From: Bradyrhizobium japonicum USDA 6
GTDB lineage: Bacteria > Pseudomonadota > Alphaproteobacteria > Rhizobiales > Xanthobacteraceae
Assembly: GCF_000284375.1 (NCBI RefSeq)
Contig: NC_017249.1
Span: 4,504,001 to 4,568,000, forward strand
Direction of reading: 5' to 3'
Length of the DNA: 64,000 nt
Positions 26,172-34,198 of the stretch are shown piece after piece (positions within the stretch are counted from its first letter, which is position 1; the number at the start of each line of letters is the position of its first letter). Below the pieces are notes generated by a model. It worked only from the letters and a program-made list of their open reading frames with translations. It was not told the DNA's origin and made no database searches. Made by a program: the position numbers and the translations under genes.

Positions 26172-26501
26172 ATGCCTGCTGCCTACTTCGTCGTTCGCGC
26201 CACCGTCACCGACGCCAGCAAGCGCGCCGCTTTCGACACATGGTACGAGACGGAACATGTGCCTGATGCGGTGAAGGCGTTCGGCGTAGCTAAGGCCTGG
26301 CGGTTCTGGAGCCTGGACGATCCATCGCTGCATCAGGCGATGTATCAGTTCGATGACGAGGCCAAGCTGGCTGCGATGCTGAAGGGCGACGCGTTGAAGC
26401 AGCTCGTCGCCGATTTCAACCGCGACTGGCCCGACGTGAAGCGCACGCGCGAGACGCTGGTGCTCGCGCAGGAGTTTGCGAAGCAGGGCGCCGGAGCGTA
26501 G
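26172..26501 (+). CDS. Small dimeric alpha-beta-barrel-like protein
   Basis: 109 residues from ATG 26172; GGGAGGAAACAC precedes it. Pattern AAYFVVRATVTDASKRAAFDTWYETEHVPDAV, with a TWYxxEHVPD motif similar to EthD or stress-responsive A/B barrel proteins, then FDDEAKLAAMLKG. Such proteins degrade or bind small hydrophobic compounds, but no function can be assigned. Divergent from the hydrolase at 24107. Confidence 0.75.
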   Translation: MPAAYFVVRATVTDASKRAAFDTWYETEHVPDAVKAFGVAKAWRFWSLDDPSLHQAMYQFDDEAKLAAMLKGDALKQLVADFNRDWPDVKRTRETLVLAQEFAKQGAGA

Positions 26502-26622
26502 CCGTAGCTCGCTAGTCCCTGACACCCATGTCATGAAGCTGAAGATGCGATTCAGCTTTCGTTCATGTCGTGACCGCGACACTCCCTCTGCATCACTTGC
26601 TCGATAGCCTAGAGGACATGTC

Positions 26623-26904
26623 ATGGAGCGTCGGAACTTTTTGAAACTTGCATTCGGCGTCGCGGCTGGAGCCGCGACGTTGAGCGCGACCGCACAAGCT
26701 GCGCCGTTGGCGCCGCAGCCGCTCGGTGATCCCGCGCGCGCGCCGCAAGGCAATCCCGACGCTCGTCCCGCCGTCACCACCAGTGAGGAGACCGCGCAGC
26801 TCAAGCCCGAGCAGGTGCATTGGCATGGCCACCACCGCCATTGGGGCTGGCGCCGCCGCCACTGGGGTTGGCATCGCCGGCGCTGGCACCGCCACCACTG
26901 GTAA
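26623..26904 (+). CDS. Tat-exported His/Trp/Arg-rich small protein
   Basis: 93 residues. The N-terminus MERRNFLKLAFG is a twin-arginine signal, cleaved near AQA/APL (about residue 26). A Pro-rich linker follows. The last 28 residues consist only of His, Trp, Arg and Gly after VHWHG, with the pattern RHWGWRRRHWGWHRRRW. The end could bind metal (Cu, Zn, Ni) or membranes. Tat export suggests cofactor loading in the cytoplasm. Similar proteins occur in Bradyrhizobiaceae; function unknown. A terminator follows at 26927. Confidence 0.75.
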   Translation: MERRNFLKLAFGVAAGAATLSATAQAAPLAPQPLGDPARAPQGNPDARPAVTTSEETAQLKPEQVHWHGHHRHWGWRRRHWGWHRRRWHRHHW

Positions 26905-26926
26905 GCTCGGCACAAGCCAGGCCTTG

Positions 26927-26955
26927 AACGGGGATCGCGCTCGCGGTCCCCGTTT
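26927..26955 (+). terminator. Terminator after the Tat/His-rich gene
   Basis: AACGGGGA (26927-26934) and TCCCCGTT (26947-26954), with an inner CGCG/CGCG stem and TTTT at the end. Confidence 0.8.
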
Positions 26956-26999
26956 TGATTCGGAGCTGGCGGATGCGACGTCAGGCGTTCAAAACGAAA

Positions 27000-27030
27000 A
27001 TGGCCGCGCAGGCTTTCGCCGCGCGGCCAT
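27000..27030 (-). terminator. Terminator of the GCG-type gene (leftward)
   Basis: ATGGCCGCGC (27000-27009) and GCGCGGCCAT (27021-27030); on the minus strand it is followed by TTTTCGTTTT. It lies 23 bases after the stop of the gene at 27053. Confidence 0.8.
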
Positions 27031-27052
27031 CTCGCAATACGAAAAGGTCAGA

Positions 27053-27301
27053 TCAGATCGGGCGGCAGCGGCCACCCCACCAACGGAAGCCGTACGGGCA
27101 GACGCGGGCGCGGGGCACGACGACGACCGGCGGGGCAACCACCACGGGGGCGGGTCGCACAACGACCGCACCGCGCATCGGACGGCAGCCGCCATAGGGG
27201 CCACGGTACCAGCCGGGGCCGCAGCCACCAGCGGCGCTGGCCGCCTCGCTGAAACCGACGACCGCGCTGGCGAGCATGACGGCGGCAAACAGGTATTTCA
27301 T
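27053..27301 (-). CDS. Secreted small Gly/Cys/Pro-rich protein, GCG type
   Basis: 82 residues from ATG 27301 (AAGAAGGAAG upstream). Signal peptide 1-23 (MKYLFAAVMLASAVVGFSEA), then GGCGPGWYRGPYGGCRPMRG, a Val/Pro stretch (RPAPVVVAPPVVVVP) and a C-terminal CPYGFRWWGGRC. The GCGPG...RGP..GCRP block is a motif common in many small exported Bradyrhizobium proteins (called GCG_CRPN in some annotations). Four Cys suggest disulfides. Function unknown; perhaps cell-surface. Confidence 0.82.
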   Translation of the reverse strand: MKYLFAAVMLASAVVGFSEAASAAGGCGPGWYRGPYGGCRPMRGAVVVRPAPVVVAPPVVVVPRARVCPYGFRWWGGRCRPI

Positions 27302-27603
27302 ATGATCTTCCTTCTTGTCCTTGGGCAGGTTTTTAGGGCAGATTCTTAGGGGATTGGCGCTTGCGGCGCACAATGAATCAAAAGACACGATTCGACACGT
27401 TAAAATTTGGAGACGTGCCGGCACGTCGCGATCCAAACCTGCCAATCATGACCTGAATGCGGCATGAACATTCTTCGCATGCGGCTTCCGGCGACAGCAA
27501 TGGCGCTGGAGCGCCGTCCTGATGGAATCGGAACGGGGCTCCAGGTTCTTTGTTCTGATGCGTTTCCTTGACGCGAACTGAATTCGCTTCGCTCGAAAAC
27601 GCC
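27302..27603. other. Intergenic region upstream of the GCG-type gene
   Basis: 302 bases with the leftward promoter of the GCG gene and the 3' flank of the hydrolase at 27604. No repeat or coding potential recognised. Confidence 0.5.
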
Positions 27604-28614
27604 CTAGCGGCCGAGAAAGCCCAGCAACAAATCCTTGTACTTCTCCGGCGCCTCCAGGAAGACGAGGTGGCCGGTGTCCGGGATCACCTCGGCCCGCGCA
27701 TTCGGCATCTTGGCCGCAAGCGCTTTCGCCAGCTCCGCGTTCTGTCCCATTTTCGCGCGCAATGCCTCCGGCGCGTTCGGACGGCCCGGCGCGTTGTGAT
27801 CGTCGGCGCCCATGATGAACAGCGTCGGCTCGGTGATCAACGCGACCTCGTGCGCGACCGGTTCGCGATAGATCATCTGGCCGGAGCTGACGTAGGCGCG
27901 CAGCCAGCGCGGATAATCGGGGCTGCCCTTGATGTTGAAGCGGGCGTCGACGAACGGGGTGATCGCGTCCGGCGGCAGCTTGATCGCATAGTTGGTCTGG
28001 AGCTGCTTGCGGTAGCCGTCGGGTGTGAGCTTGTCCTCGTTCTCGATGATCTTCTCGGTCGGCGTCGGCGGCACATAGAGACGGTAGTCTTCCAGCCCGA
28101 TCGGCGCGGTCAGCACGAGATGGGCGACGCGATCCGGATAGGCGCGGGCGATGCGCACGCCAAGCATGCCGCCGAGCGAATGCGCGACGACCTCGGCCTT
28201 GTCGATCTTGAGATGATCGAGCAGCGCAATGGTGTTGCGCGCCAGCGTGTCGAAGTGCAGCTCGCCTTGCGGCTTGGAGGATTTGCCGAAGCCGATCTGG
28301 TCCGGCACCACGACGCGGAAGCCTGCCTCGCTCAGCATCTTGATGACGGGCGCCCAGTAGCTCGACGGAAAATTGCGCCCGTGCAACAGCACGACGGTGC
28401 GGCCGTTCGGCCGCTCGGGCGCGACGTCCATGTAGGCCATGCTGAGCTGCTCGCCGTCATTGATGACAGGCAGCAGATGCACGGGATACGGATAGGCAAA
28501 GCCTTCGAGCGCGATGCCATAGGGCTCGCGCGGGGCGGTGTCGGCAGCGAGGGCGGACGGGAACGGGGAAGCGAGGAGGGCGGCGGCGAGAGCCGCGCGA
28601 AGGATATAGCTCAT
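27604..28614 (-). CDS. Secreted alpha/beta fold hydrolase
   Basis: 336 residues from ATG 28614. Signal peptide 1-23 (LLASPFPSALAA). Standard hydrolase: TVVLLHGRNFPSSYW oxyanion loop, VVPDQIGFGKSSKP, nucleophile in VVAHSLGGMLG, then LFIMGADDHNAPG for the acid, and DTGHLVFLE for the histidine near the end. It resembles periplasmic epoxide hydrolase or haloalkane dehalogenase-like enzymes; substrate unknown. An in-frame extension to 28731 lies in a repeat and is not used. Confidence 0.88.
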   Translation of the reverse strand: MSYILRAALAAALLASPFPSALAADTAPREPYGIALEGFAYPYPVHLLPVINDGEQLSMAYMDVAPERPNGRTVVLLHGRNFPSSYWAPVIKMLSEAGFRVVVPDQIGFGKSSKPQGELHFDTLARNTIALLDHLKIDKAEVVAHSLGGMLGVRIARAYPDRVAHLVLTAPIGLEDYRLYVPPTPTEKIIENEDKLTPDGYRKQLQTNYAIKLPPDAITPFVDARFNIKGSPDYPRWLRAYVSSGQMIYREPVAHEVALITEPTLFIMGADDHNAPGRPNAPEALRAKMGQNAELAKALAAKMPNARAEVIPDTGHLVFLEAPEKYKDLLLGFLGR

Positions 28615-28656
28615 GGAGGGCTCAGAGTAATGGTTGAAGCTGGGAGACACGACCTC

Positions 28657-28744
28657 GTCATGCCCGGGCCTGTCCCGGGCATCCACGTGGTTCGTCGAGA
28701 ACTGCACTAAAGGCGTGGATGGCCGGGTCAAGCCCGGCCATGAC
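28657..28744. repeat. Dispersed inverted repeat, family C, copy 1
   Basis: Starts GTCATGCCCGGGCCTG and ends GGTCAAGCCCGGCCATGAC. Each end also forms its own small hairpin (GCCCGGGCCTGTCCCGGGC). Related copies are at 31269, 40747 and 60012, and a minimal one at 11945. Confidence 0.8.
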
Positions 28745-28793
28745 GATGGTGCTCGTTCACACGCAAACGTGCGATCTCACGCACCTGGCGTGA

Positions 28794-29492
28794 TCAATCC
28801 TTCCCGGTCCCGAACAGCGTCGCAAACTGCTTCTCGCCGGTGCGTGTGAAATTCACCACGCGGCTGCCGGGTGTGGCGTCGCGCGCAGCCCATTTCAGCT
28901 CGGCGAAACGCTGCATCATGGCGGCGCCCAGCGTGCCGGCGAGATGATGGCGCCGCTCGCTCCAGTCCAGGCACGCCTTGCACACCGGACGGCGCGGATG
29001 GGTGAGCATGTCGGGCGAGATCTGCAAATGCCTTGCGAGAAAGCGCTCGCCCTCGGCCGTCAGCTCGATGTCCTGCTTCTTCTGCCTGACCAGGTTTCGC
29101 GTGCGCAGGCTGTCGAGCATCTGCACGCCGAGATCGCCGGCGAGGTGGTCGTAGCAGATCCGCGCGCGCCGCAGTGCCGGATCCTTCGGCCCGGTGCGCA
29201 CACGCATGTGGCCGGTGCGCGCGGCAAGGCCCGCAAGGCCTTCGAGCACGCCGGCGACGTCATCGTCGGTGAGGCGGTAGTAGCGGTGGCGGCCCTGCTT
29301 CTCCGGCTCGATCAGCCCGCCGGCCTCGAGCTTGGCCAGATGCGAGCTCGCGGTCTGCGGCGTGATGCCGGCCTCCTGCGCGAGCTCGCTCGCGGTCAGC
29401 GCGCGGCCGTTCATCAGCGCGGTGAGCATGTTGGCGCGGGCGGGGTCGCCGACCAGCGAGGCAATCATGGCGATGTCAGGACCTGATTTCAT
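28794..29492 (-). CDS. ArsR/SmtB-family transcriptional regulator
   Basis: 232 residues, about twice the usual ArsR length. Winged helix in residues 1-95: [23 protein letters not shown], then the recognition helix [19 protein letters not shown] and the wing [10 protein letters not shown]. The C-terminal 120 residues hold [10 protein letters not shown] and [16 protein letters not shown], the latter a possible metal or thiol-sensing Cys pair. A perfect palindrome covers its start codon, implying autorepression. The divergent NIPSNAP row at 29655 is a possible target across a repeat. Confidence 0.92.
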   Translation of the reverse strand: MKSGPDIAMIASLVGDPARANMLTALMNGRALTASELAQEAGITPQTASSHLAKLEAGGLIEPEKQGRHRYYRLTDDDVAGVLEGLAGLAARTGHMRVRTGPKDPALRRARICYDHLAGDLGVQMLDSLRTRNLVRQKKQDIELTAEGERFLARHLQISPDMLTHPRRPVCKACLDWSERRHHLAGTLGAAMMQRFAELKWAARDATPGSRVVNFTRTGEKQFATLFGTGKD

Positions 29493-29514
29493 GCTTCGAT
29501 GGTAGCCGAAGCAT
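29491..29514 (-). promoter_or_regulatory. Probable ArsR-type operator overlapping the regulator's start codon
   Basis: ATGCTTCG (29491-29498), eight-base spacer, CGAAGCAT (29507-29514): perfect 8-bp arms, 24 bases in all. The minus-strand start codon occupies 29490-29492. Dyads of this kind are normal for dimeric ArsR regulators. Confidence 0.7.
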
Positions 29515-29550
29515 TGCGGTGGAGCAAGAGCCTAGTCTGCCAGCCAGGTC

Positions 29551-29630
29551 GTCATTGCGAGCGAAGCGAAGCAATCCAGAAGTGTTTCCGCGGAGGGATT
29601 CCTGGATTGCTTCGCTGCGCTCGCAATGAC
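29551..29630. repeat. Dispersed inverted repeat, family B, copy 2
   Basis: GTCATTGCGAGCGAAGCGAAGCAATCCAG inverted as CTGGATTGCTTCGCTGCGCTCGCAATGAC within 80 bases. Arms are read as left 29551 onward and right ending at 29630. Confidence 0.88.
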
Positions 29631-29654
29631 GATGTGGAAACACAGGAGCCAACT

Positions 29655-29963
29655 ATGTCCGTCACCGTCTTCATCCGCTACCAGCTCGATCCCTTCAAGC
29701 GCGCGCAGTTCGAGGAGTATTCGAAGCGCTGGCTCTCCATCATCCCGAAATGCGGCGGCGACCTGATCGGCTATTTCATGCCGCATGAGGGCACCAACAA
29801 CATCGCGTTTGCGCTGATCACCTTCGAGAGCCTGGCCGCCTATGAGGCCTATCGCGCCCGGCTGCGGCAGGACGCAGACGGCATGGCCAACTTCCATTTC
29901 GCCGAGGAGAACAAATTCATCCTCGCGGAAGAGCGCACCTTCCTGCGCAAGGTGGTATTGTAG
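29655..29963 (+). CDS. NIPSNAP family protein
   Basis: 102 residues from ATG 29655 with GGAGCC upstream. Pattern [43 protein letters not shown] and a late ERTFLRKVV fits NIPSNAP, small dimeric ferredoxin-like barrels of uncertain role. First of three closely spaced genes (gaps of 24 and 71 bases) with a monooxygenase-like and a PEP-mutase-like gene. A longer in-frame start at 29499 would be made from repeat sequence and is rejected. Confidence 0.85.
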   Translation: MSVTVFIRYQLDPFKRAQFEEYSKRWLSIIPKCGGDLIGYFMPHEGTNNIAFALITFESLAAYEAYRARLRQDADGMANFHFAEENKFILAEERTFLRKVVL

Positions 29964-29987
29964 ACCGCCAACGCAAAGGAGACGCCC

Positions 29988-30338
29988 ATGATTGCCGTGA
30001 TTTTCGAAGTCTGGCCCAAGCCGGAACATCGCCAGGACTACTTCGACCTCGCGGCCGACCTGAAGCCGATCCTGCAAACCATCGATGGCTTCATCTCGGT
30101 TGAGCGCTTTGAAAGCCTGACCGAGAAGGGCAAGATCCTGTCGGTGTCGTTCTGGCGGGACGAGGCAGCAGTCCAGGCCTGGCGCAACACGATGGAACAC
30201 CGGCGCACACAGGCGAAGGGCAGGGCGAAGATCTTTGCCGATTCTCATCTGCGCATCGCCAGCGTCATCCGCGACTACGGCATGGATGATCGCGAGCAGG
30301 CGCCGAAGGACAGTCGCGCCGTGCACGACGCGCACTAG
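29988..30338 (+). CDS. Antibiotic biosynthesis monooxygenase (ABM) domain protein
   Basis: 116 residues, AAGGAGA before the ATG. IAVIFEVWPKPEHRQDYFDLA at the start, IDGFISVERFES, SVSFWRDEAAVQAWR and EHRR fit the ABM-type dimeric alpha-beta barrel. The family includes cofactor-free monooxygenases and haem-degrading enzymes, but many members have unknown activity. It is the middle gene of the 29655-31219 row. Confidence 0.86.
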   Translation: MIAVIFEVWPKPEHRQDYFDLAADLKPILQTIDGFISVERFESLTEKGKILSVSFWRDEAAVQAWRNTMEHRRTQAKGRAKIFADSHLRIASVIRDYGMDDREQAPKDSRAVHDAH

Positions 30339-30409
30339 CTTTTGCGGGCGCGCACTGGCGCAGCCCAATGCGCGCGCTTATGTCTGCGCGGCCAACAAGG
30401 GAGAGAAAC

Positions 30410-31219
30410 ATGCATGTGACAACCGCTGACAAGCGCGCGACGTTCAAGACGATGCACGAGGGCGGCTGCTTCATCCTGCCCAATCCGGTCGACGTCGGCA
30501 GCGCCAAGGCGTTGCAGCATCTCGGTTTCAAGGCACTGGCCTCATCGAGCGCGGGCTTTGCCTGGACCATCGGCAAGGCCGACAACCACGTCACGGTCGA
30601 TGACGTCTGTCAGCATCTGGCAGCATTGTGCTCGGCCGTCGACATCCCCGTGAATGCCGATTTCGAGGGTGGCTTTGCCGTCGAGCCGGACAAGGTCGCG
30701 GACAATGTCGAGCGCGGTGTGCGCACCGGCGTCGCCGGCCTCTCGATCGAGGATTCCACCGGCGACAAGGACAAGCCGCTCTACGAGCGCGCGCTGGCGG
30801 TCGAGCGCATCAAGGCCTCGCGCAAGGCGATCGGCGACAGCGGCACGCTGCTGGTCGGCCGCTGCGAGGCGTATCTGTGGGGCGTGACCGACCTCAAGCT
30901 CGTCATCGACCGGCTCACGGCCTATGCGGACGCAGGCGCCGATTGCCTCTACGCGCCGGGCCTGAAGACGCGCGAGGACATCGCCGCCGTGGTGAAGGCT
31001 GTCGCACCAAAGCCGTTCAACCTGTTGATCGGCGCGTCCGGCCTGTCCTTGCAGGAGGCCGCCGACCTCGGCGTGCGCCGCATTAGCGTCGGCGGCTCGC
31101 TCGCCCGCGCCGCCTGGGGCGGCTTCATGCGCGCCGCGAAGGAGATGGCGGAGAAGGGGACCTTTACCGAGCTCGGCACCGGCTATTCCGGCGGCGAACT
31201 CAATAAGATGTTCAGCTAA
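30410..31219 (+). CDS. Isocitrate lyase/PEP mutase superfamily protein
   Basis: 269 residues from ATG 30410 (AGGGAGAGAAAC upstream). TIM-barrel of the oxaloacetate decarboxylase/2-methylisocitrate lyase type: FILPNPVDVGSAKALQHLGF, ALASSSAGFAWTIG, VNADFEGGFA (metal ligand Asp) and LSIEDSTGDK (second acid). The KKCGH-type lyase motif is absent, with VGRCEAYL instead, so it is likely a C-C lyase or carboxylase of unknown substrate. Last gene of the row, with a hairpin after it. Confidence 0.87.
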   Translation: MHVTTADKRATFKTMHEGGCFILPNPVDVGSAKALQHLGFKALASSSAGFAWTIGKADNHVTVDDVCQHLAALCSAVDIPVNADFEGGFAVEPDKVADNVERGVRTGVAGLSIEDSTGDKDKPLYERALAVERIKASRKAIGDSGTLLVGRCEAYLWGVTDLKLVIDRLTAYADAGADCLYAPGLKTREDIAAVVKAVAPKPFNLLIGASGLSLQEAADLGVRRISVGGSLARAAWGGFMRAAKEMAEKGTFTELGTGYSGGELNKMFS

Positions 31220-31225
31220 GCGAAA

Positions 31226-31252
31226 AGCGGCGGGATGTGAGGTCCCGCCGCT
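31226..31252 (+). terminator. Hairpin after the PEP-mutase-like gene
   Basis: AGCGGCGGGA (31226-31235), seven-base loop, TCCCGCCGCT (31243-31252), seven bases after the stop. The T-run is poor (CTCTCTC). Confidence 0.65.
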
Positions 31253-31268
31253 CTCTCATCTTCTCGCT

Positions 31269-31370
31269 GTCATGCCCCGCGCAAGCGGGGCATCCAGTGC
31301 GCCGCGGCCTCTCGATTCAATCGCTGCCGCTGGTGGAATACTGGGTCGCCCGGTCAAGCCGGGCGACGAC
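31269..31370. repeat. Dispersed inverted repeat, family C, copy 2
   Basis: GTCATGCCCCGCGCAAGCGGGGCATCCAG at the left; CCCGGTCAAGCCGGGCGACGAC at the right. It lies between convergent genes. Confidence 0.75.
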
Positions 31371-31381
31371 AGCTGTTGTCG

Positions 31382-31777
31382 TTACTTCGCGCCCTCGGAC
31401 GGGGCGGCCGGATCTGGCGCCGCCGGCTTGCTCGGGGCAGCACCCGTGGTCACGCCGGGTCCGGTGTTGTTTCGCGGCGTCACGTCACGCATGCCGGGAG
31501 GCGCGGCGGGATTCGCAGGCGGAGCCTGCTGGGCGGTCTGCGTTGCCGGCGTGTTGCTGGCCTGGTTGCCGGTGCTCGTGTTGTTCAGTCCGTAGAACAC
31601 GGCACCCAGTACCAAGGCGATCGCCACTGCGAACAAGGCTACCTTGCCGCTGGAGGCGGGGCCTTCGCCAAGCTCGGGATCGGCCTGAAGCTCGGCATCC
31701 CGTCGCGCCGCACGGACATACTCATCATCGGCGAGATTCGGGCGGTACGGATCGTTGGGAAAACGCTCGTCAGCCAT
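31382..31777 (-). CDS. Hypothetical single-pass membrane protein
   Basis: 131 residues, ATG 31777 preceded by GGAGAC. Cytoplasmic N-terminus with FPNDPYRPNLADDEYVRAARRDAELQADPEL; one membrane helix about 45-64 (KVALFAVAIALVLGAVFYGL); then a Thr/Pro/Ala-rich, probably extracytoplasmic tail. The N-terminal block recurs in Bradyrhizobium hypothetical proteins. No function known. It reads away from the TRIC-type gene at 31943. Confidence 0.75.
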   Translation of the reverse strand: MADERFPNDPYRPNLADDEYVRAARRDAELQADPELGEGPASSGKVALFAVAIALVLGAVFYGLNNTSTGNQASNTPATQTAQQAPPANPAAPPGMRDVTPRNNTGPGVTTGAAPSKPAAPDPAAPSEGAK

Positions 31778-31942
31778 CGATTTTGTCTCCTCGATTATTG
31801 CGGCTGGACAACCGCTAGATGCGAGATTCTGTTCCGCCCTCCTTGGTGCTTTCGTCGCATGTTGCCCTTGCGCGAGGAATCGGGAACCTGTTCATTTTGG
31901 AACCGTGCGCGTCGGTTCCATCGATGGGAAGGGAACAAGGCG

Positions 31943-32587
31943 ATGTGGAGCTTGCCGCCGAGCGATAGCGTGCTGCATCTGTTGTCGCTGGTCGCGGTCG
32001 CAGCGCAAGGCATGACCGCCGCGCTCGCGGCCGGCCGCCGAAGCATGGACTGGCTCGGCGTCTGCTTCCTTGGCTGTATCACCGCGCTCGGCGGCGGCAC
32101 CTTGCGCGATCTCTTTCTCGGGCACTATCCGCTGGCCTGGGTCGCTCATCCCATCTATCTCGCGCTGGCCGGCGGCGCGGCCTTCCTCACCATCCTGATC
32201 GCGCAACTCGTGCACCGGCTGAAGGTGGCCTTCATCGTGCTCGATGCCATCGGTCTCGTCGTCTTCACCATGGCAGGCTGCGACATCGCCTGGCAGACGA
32301 ATGCCGCGCTGCCGATCGTCATCGTCTCCGGCATGGTGACCGGCTGCGCGGGCGGGGTGCTGCGCGACGTGCTCTGCAACGACGTGCCGCTGCTGTTCCG
32401 CTCCGAGCTCTACGCGACCGTTTCGGTGGCGACCGGCCTGTTCTACGCCACCGCGTTCGGCTTGAAACTCAACGCGGAGCTCTGGACGATCTTGACGTTT
32501 GTCCTCGGCGTCAGCTTCCGCCTGCTCGCGGTGCGCTACAAATGGGAGATGCCGAAATTCGTGTTCACGGAAGGCGAGGAGCGGTAG
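31943..32587 (+). CDS. Trimeric intracellular cation (TRIC) channel / UPF0126 family protein
   Basis: 214 residues from ATG 31943 with GGGAACAAGG upstream. Seven predicted membrane helices arranged as two repeats, each with the family's GG-x-LRD motif: ALGGGTLRDLFLG near residue 50 and GCAGGVLRDVLCNDVP near 135. Bacterial homologues of TRIC form homotrimeric potassium channels. Longer in-frame starts reach back across the small membrane gene and are rejected. Confidence 0.9.
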   Translation: MWSLPPSDSVLHLLSLVAVAAQGMTAALAAGRRSMDWLGVCFLGCITALGGGTLRDLFLGHYPLAWVAHPIYLALAGGAAFLTILIAQLVHRLKVAFIVLDAIGLVVFTMAGCDIAWQTNAALPIVIVSGMVTGCAGGVLRDVLCNDVPLLFRSELYATVSVATGLFYATAFGLKLNAELWTILTFVLGVSFRLLAVRYKWEMPKFVFTEGEER

Positions 32588-32617
32588 GGCTCTTTCAGTC
32601 ACTGTTCCATCTACGTC

Positions 32618-32695
32618 GTCATTGCGAGCGCAGCGGAGCAATCCAGCATCTTTCCGCGGAGGGACTCTCGATTGCTTCGCTGCGCTCGCAATGAC
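32618..32695. repeat. Dispersed inverted repeat, family B, copy 3
   Basis: GTCATTGCGAGCGCAGCGGAGCAATCCAG and CGATTGCTTCGCTGCGCTCGCAATGAC, 78 bases, between convergent TRIC and cytochrome genes. One arm base pair (TCG instead of CTGG) is degenerate. Confidence 0.87.
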
Positions 32696-32720
32696 GGAGA
32701 GGAGGCAGCAAGAACTACGG

Positions 32721-33926
32721 CTATTCCTTCCGCGCCTTCGCCACCTGCGCCGCGGTCACCAGCGGCGCGGCGTTGCCCCAGGAATTGCGGATGTAGTTCG
32801 TCACCGCGGCGATCTCTTCGTCGGACAATTGCTTGGCATAGCCCGGCATCTCGCCGGTGTTGGGCGCGCGTGGCGTTGTCACGGTGTGGGCGCCGTCGAG
32901 GATGATGCGCAAGCTGGAGGACGGGTTGACCGACTGCAGAAGCGCGTTGCCGGGCAGCGGCGGATAGATGCGCGGCGCGCCGGAGCCGTCGGCTTCATGG
33001 CAGGCGATGCAGAGCTTTGCGTAGACGGCCTGGCCGGCCTTCATCTCGGCATCGTCGGGCGGCGTCACGATCGTCTCGCGCCGCGACGCCGGCAGGCTCT
33101 TCAAGTAAACCGCGATTGCGCGCACATCGGCATCGCTCATCTTCGCGGTCGAGTTGACGACCACCTCGGCCATCAGCCCGCCGGCATGGCTTTTGGCGTT
33201 GCGGCCGCTCTGGAGATATTCCGTGATGTCCTCGGCGCTCCACGACTTCAGCCCGGTGCGCGCGGCGCCATCGAGCCTTGGTGCGTACCAGCCGCCGACC
33301 TCGTTGCCCGACAGCGCCTGCGCAGTTTTGTCCGCGCCGAAATAGTTCTTCGGTGTGTGGCAGGAGCCGCAATGGCCGAGCCCGGTGACGAGATAGCCGC
33401 CCCTGTTCCACGCCGCGCTCTGGCTCTGGTCCGGCTCGAACAGGGCGGGCTTGAAATACATCGCGTTCCAGAGCCGCATCAGGCCGCGATAGCCGAACGG
33501 CCAGCGCAGCTCCGGCGACTTGTTGCGGCTCGCCACGGGCGCCAGCGTTCCGAGATAGGCCCGGATCGCCAGCGTGTCGTCCTTCGTCACCTTCGTGAAA
33601 TAGGGATAGGGGAAGGCCGGGTAATAGTTCGAGCCGTCGGGCGCGACGCCGGTGCGCACCGCCCGGGTGAAATCGGCGTCGGTCCAGGCGCCGATCCCGG
33701 TGTCGCGGTCCGGCGTCAGGTTCGGCGCGTAGATCGCGCCGAAGGGCGTATCGATGCGCTTTCCGCCCGCGAATGGCTTTGCCGGATCGGCGGTGTGGCA
33801 GCTCGCGCAGTCGCCGGCCTCGACCAGCGCCTTGCCATAGGCGATCAGCTCCGGCGATGGCTCGGCGGCGCGGGCCACGCTCGCAATTGCACTGCACAAT
33901 GCGACAACGGCCAGAATCATTCGCAT
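32721..33926 (-). CDS. Triheme cytochrome c subunit of membrane alcohol/aldehyde dehydrogenase type
   Basis: 401 residues. Signal peptide 1-20 (SAIASVARA). Three CXXCH haem sites: CASCH (40-44), CGSCH (186-190), CIACH (306-310). The linkers YAPNLTPDRDTGIGAWTDADF, PYPYFTKVTKDD and LLQSVNPSSSLRIILDGAH are typical of the cytochrome subunit of gluconate/alcohol/aldehyde dehydrogenases that pass electrons to ubiquinone. No large catalytic subunit is adjacent. Divergent from the ferredoxin oxidoreductase gene. Confidence 0.92.
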   Translation of the reverse strand: MRMILAVVALCSAIASVARAAEPSPELIAYGKALVEAGDCASCHTADPAKPFAGGKRIDTPFGAIYAPNLTPDRDTGIGAWTDADFTRAVRTGVAPDGSNYYPAFPYPYFTKVTKDDTLAIRAYLGTLAPVASRNKSPELRWPFGYRGLMRLWNAMYFKPALFEPDQSQSAAWNRGGYLVTGLGHCGSCHTPKNYFGADKTAQALSGNEVGGWYAPRLDGAARTGLKSWSAEDITEYLQSGRNAKSHAGGLMAEVVVNSTAKMSDADVRAIAVYLKSLPASRRETIVTPPDDAEMKAGQAVYAKLCIACHEADGSGAPRIYPPLPGNALLQSVNPSSSLRIILDGAHTVTTPRAPNTGEMPGYAKQLSDEEIAAVTNYIRNSWGNAAPLVTAAQVAKARKE

Positions 33927-34198
33927 CGAAAGCCTCCCCTGCGACCAATCGCCCGGACAGGAGCCTCACGTCGTTTCGCGATGGCGGGGGTATGGTGACA
34001 CAAATTGAAAATGCTTGATGCCTTTGCAGCCACGAAATTGCGATTTTTACCCGGCGCTTCCTTTGGTCCAGATTTGTGATGCGGAGCGTTAAATATCCGA
34101 CATAGAGTGGCAGAGGTGGTCGGCGCGCCCTAGCTAAAAACAACGGGCAGGCAACGGCTTAAGTGGCCAAACGCCCAAAAGGGCGGAAGAGGACAAGA

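Noticed and set aside
24020..26266. 748-codon plus-strand open frame
   Set aside because: Antisense shadow of the large secreted hydrolase; begins inside a repeat.
26130..26915. Minus-strand 261-codon frame over the small genes at 26172 and 26623
   Set aside because: Antisense to two genes with good ribosome sites; the peptide is low-complexity.
29499..29654. N-terminal extension of the NIPSNAP gene containing CERSEAIQ
   Set aside because: Built from a family B repeat; the ribosome site and family start favour 29655.
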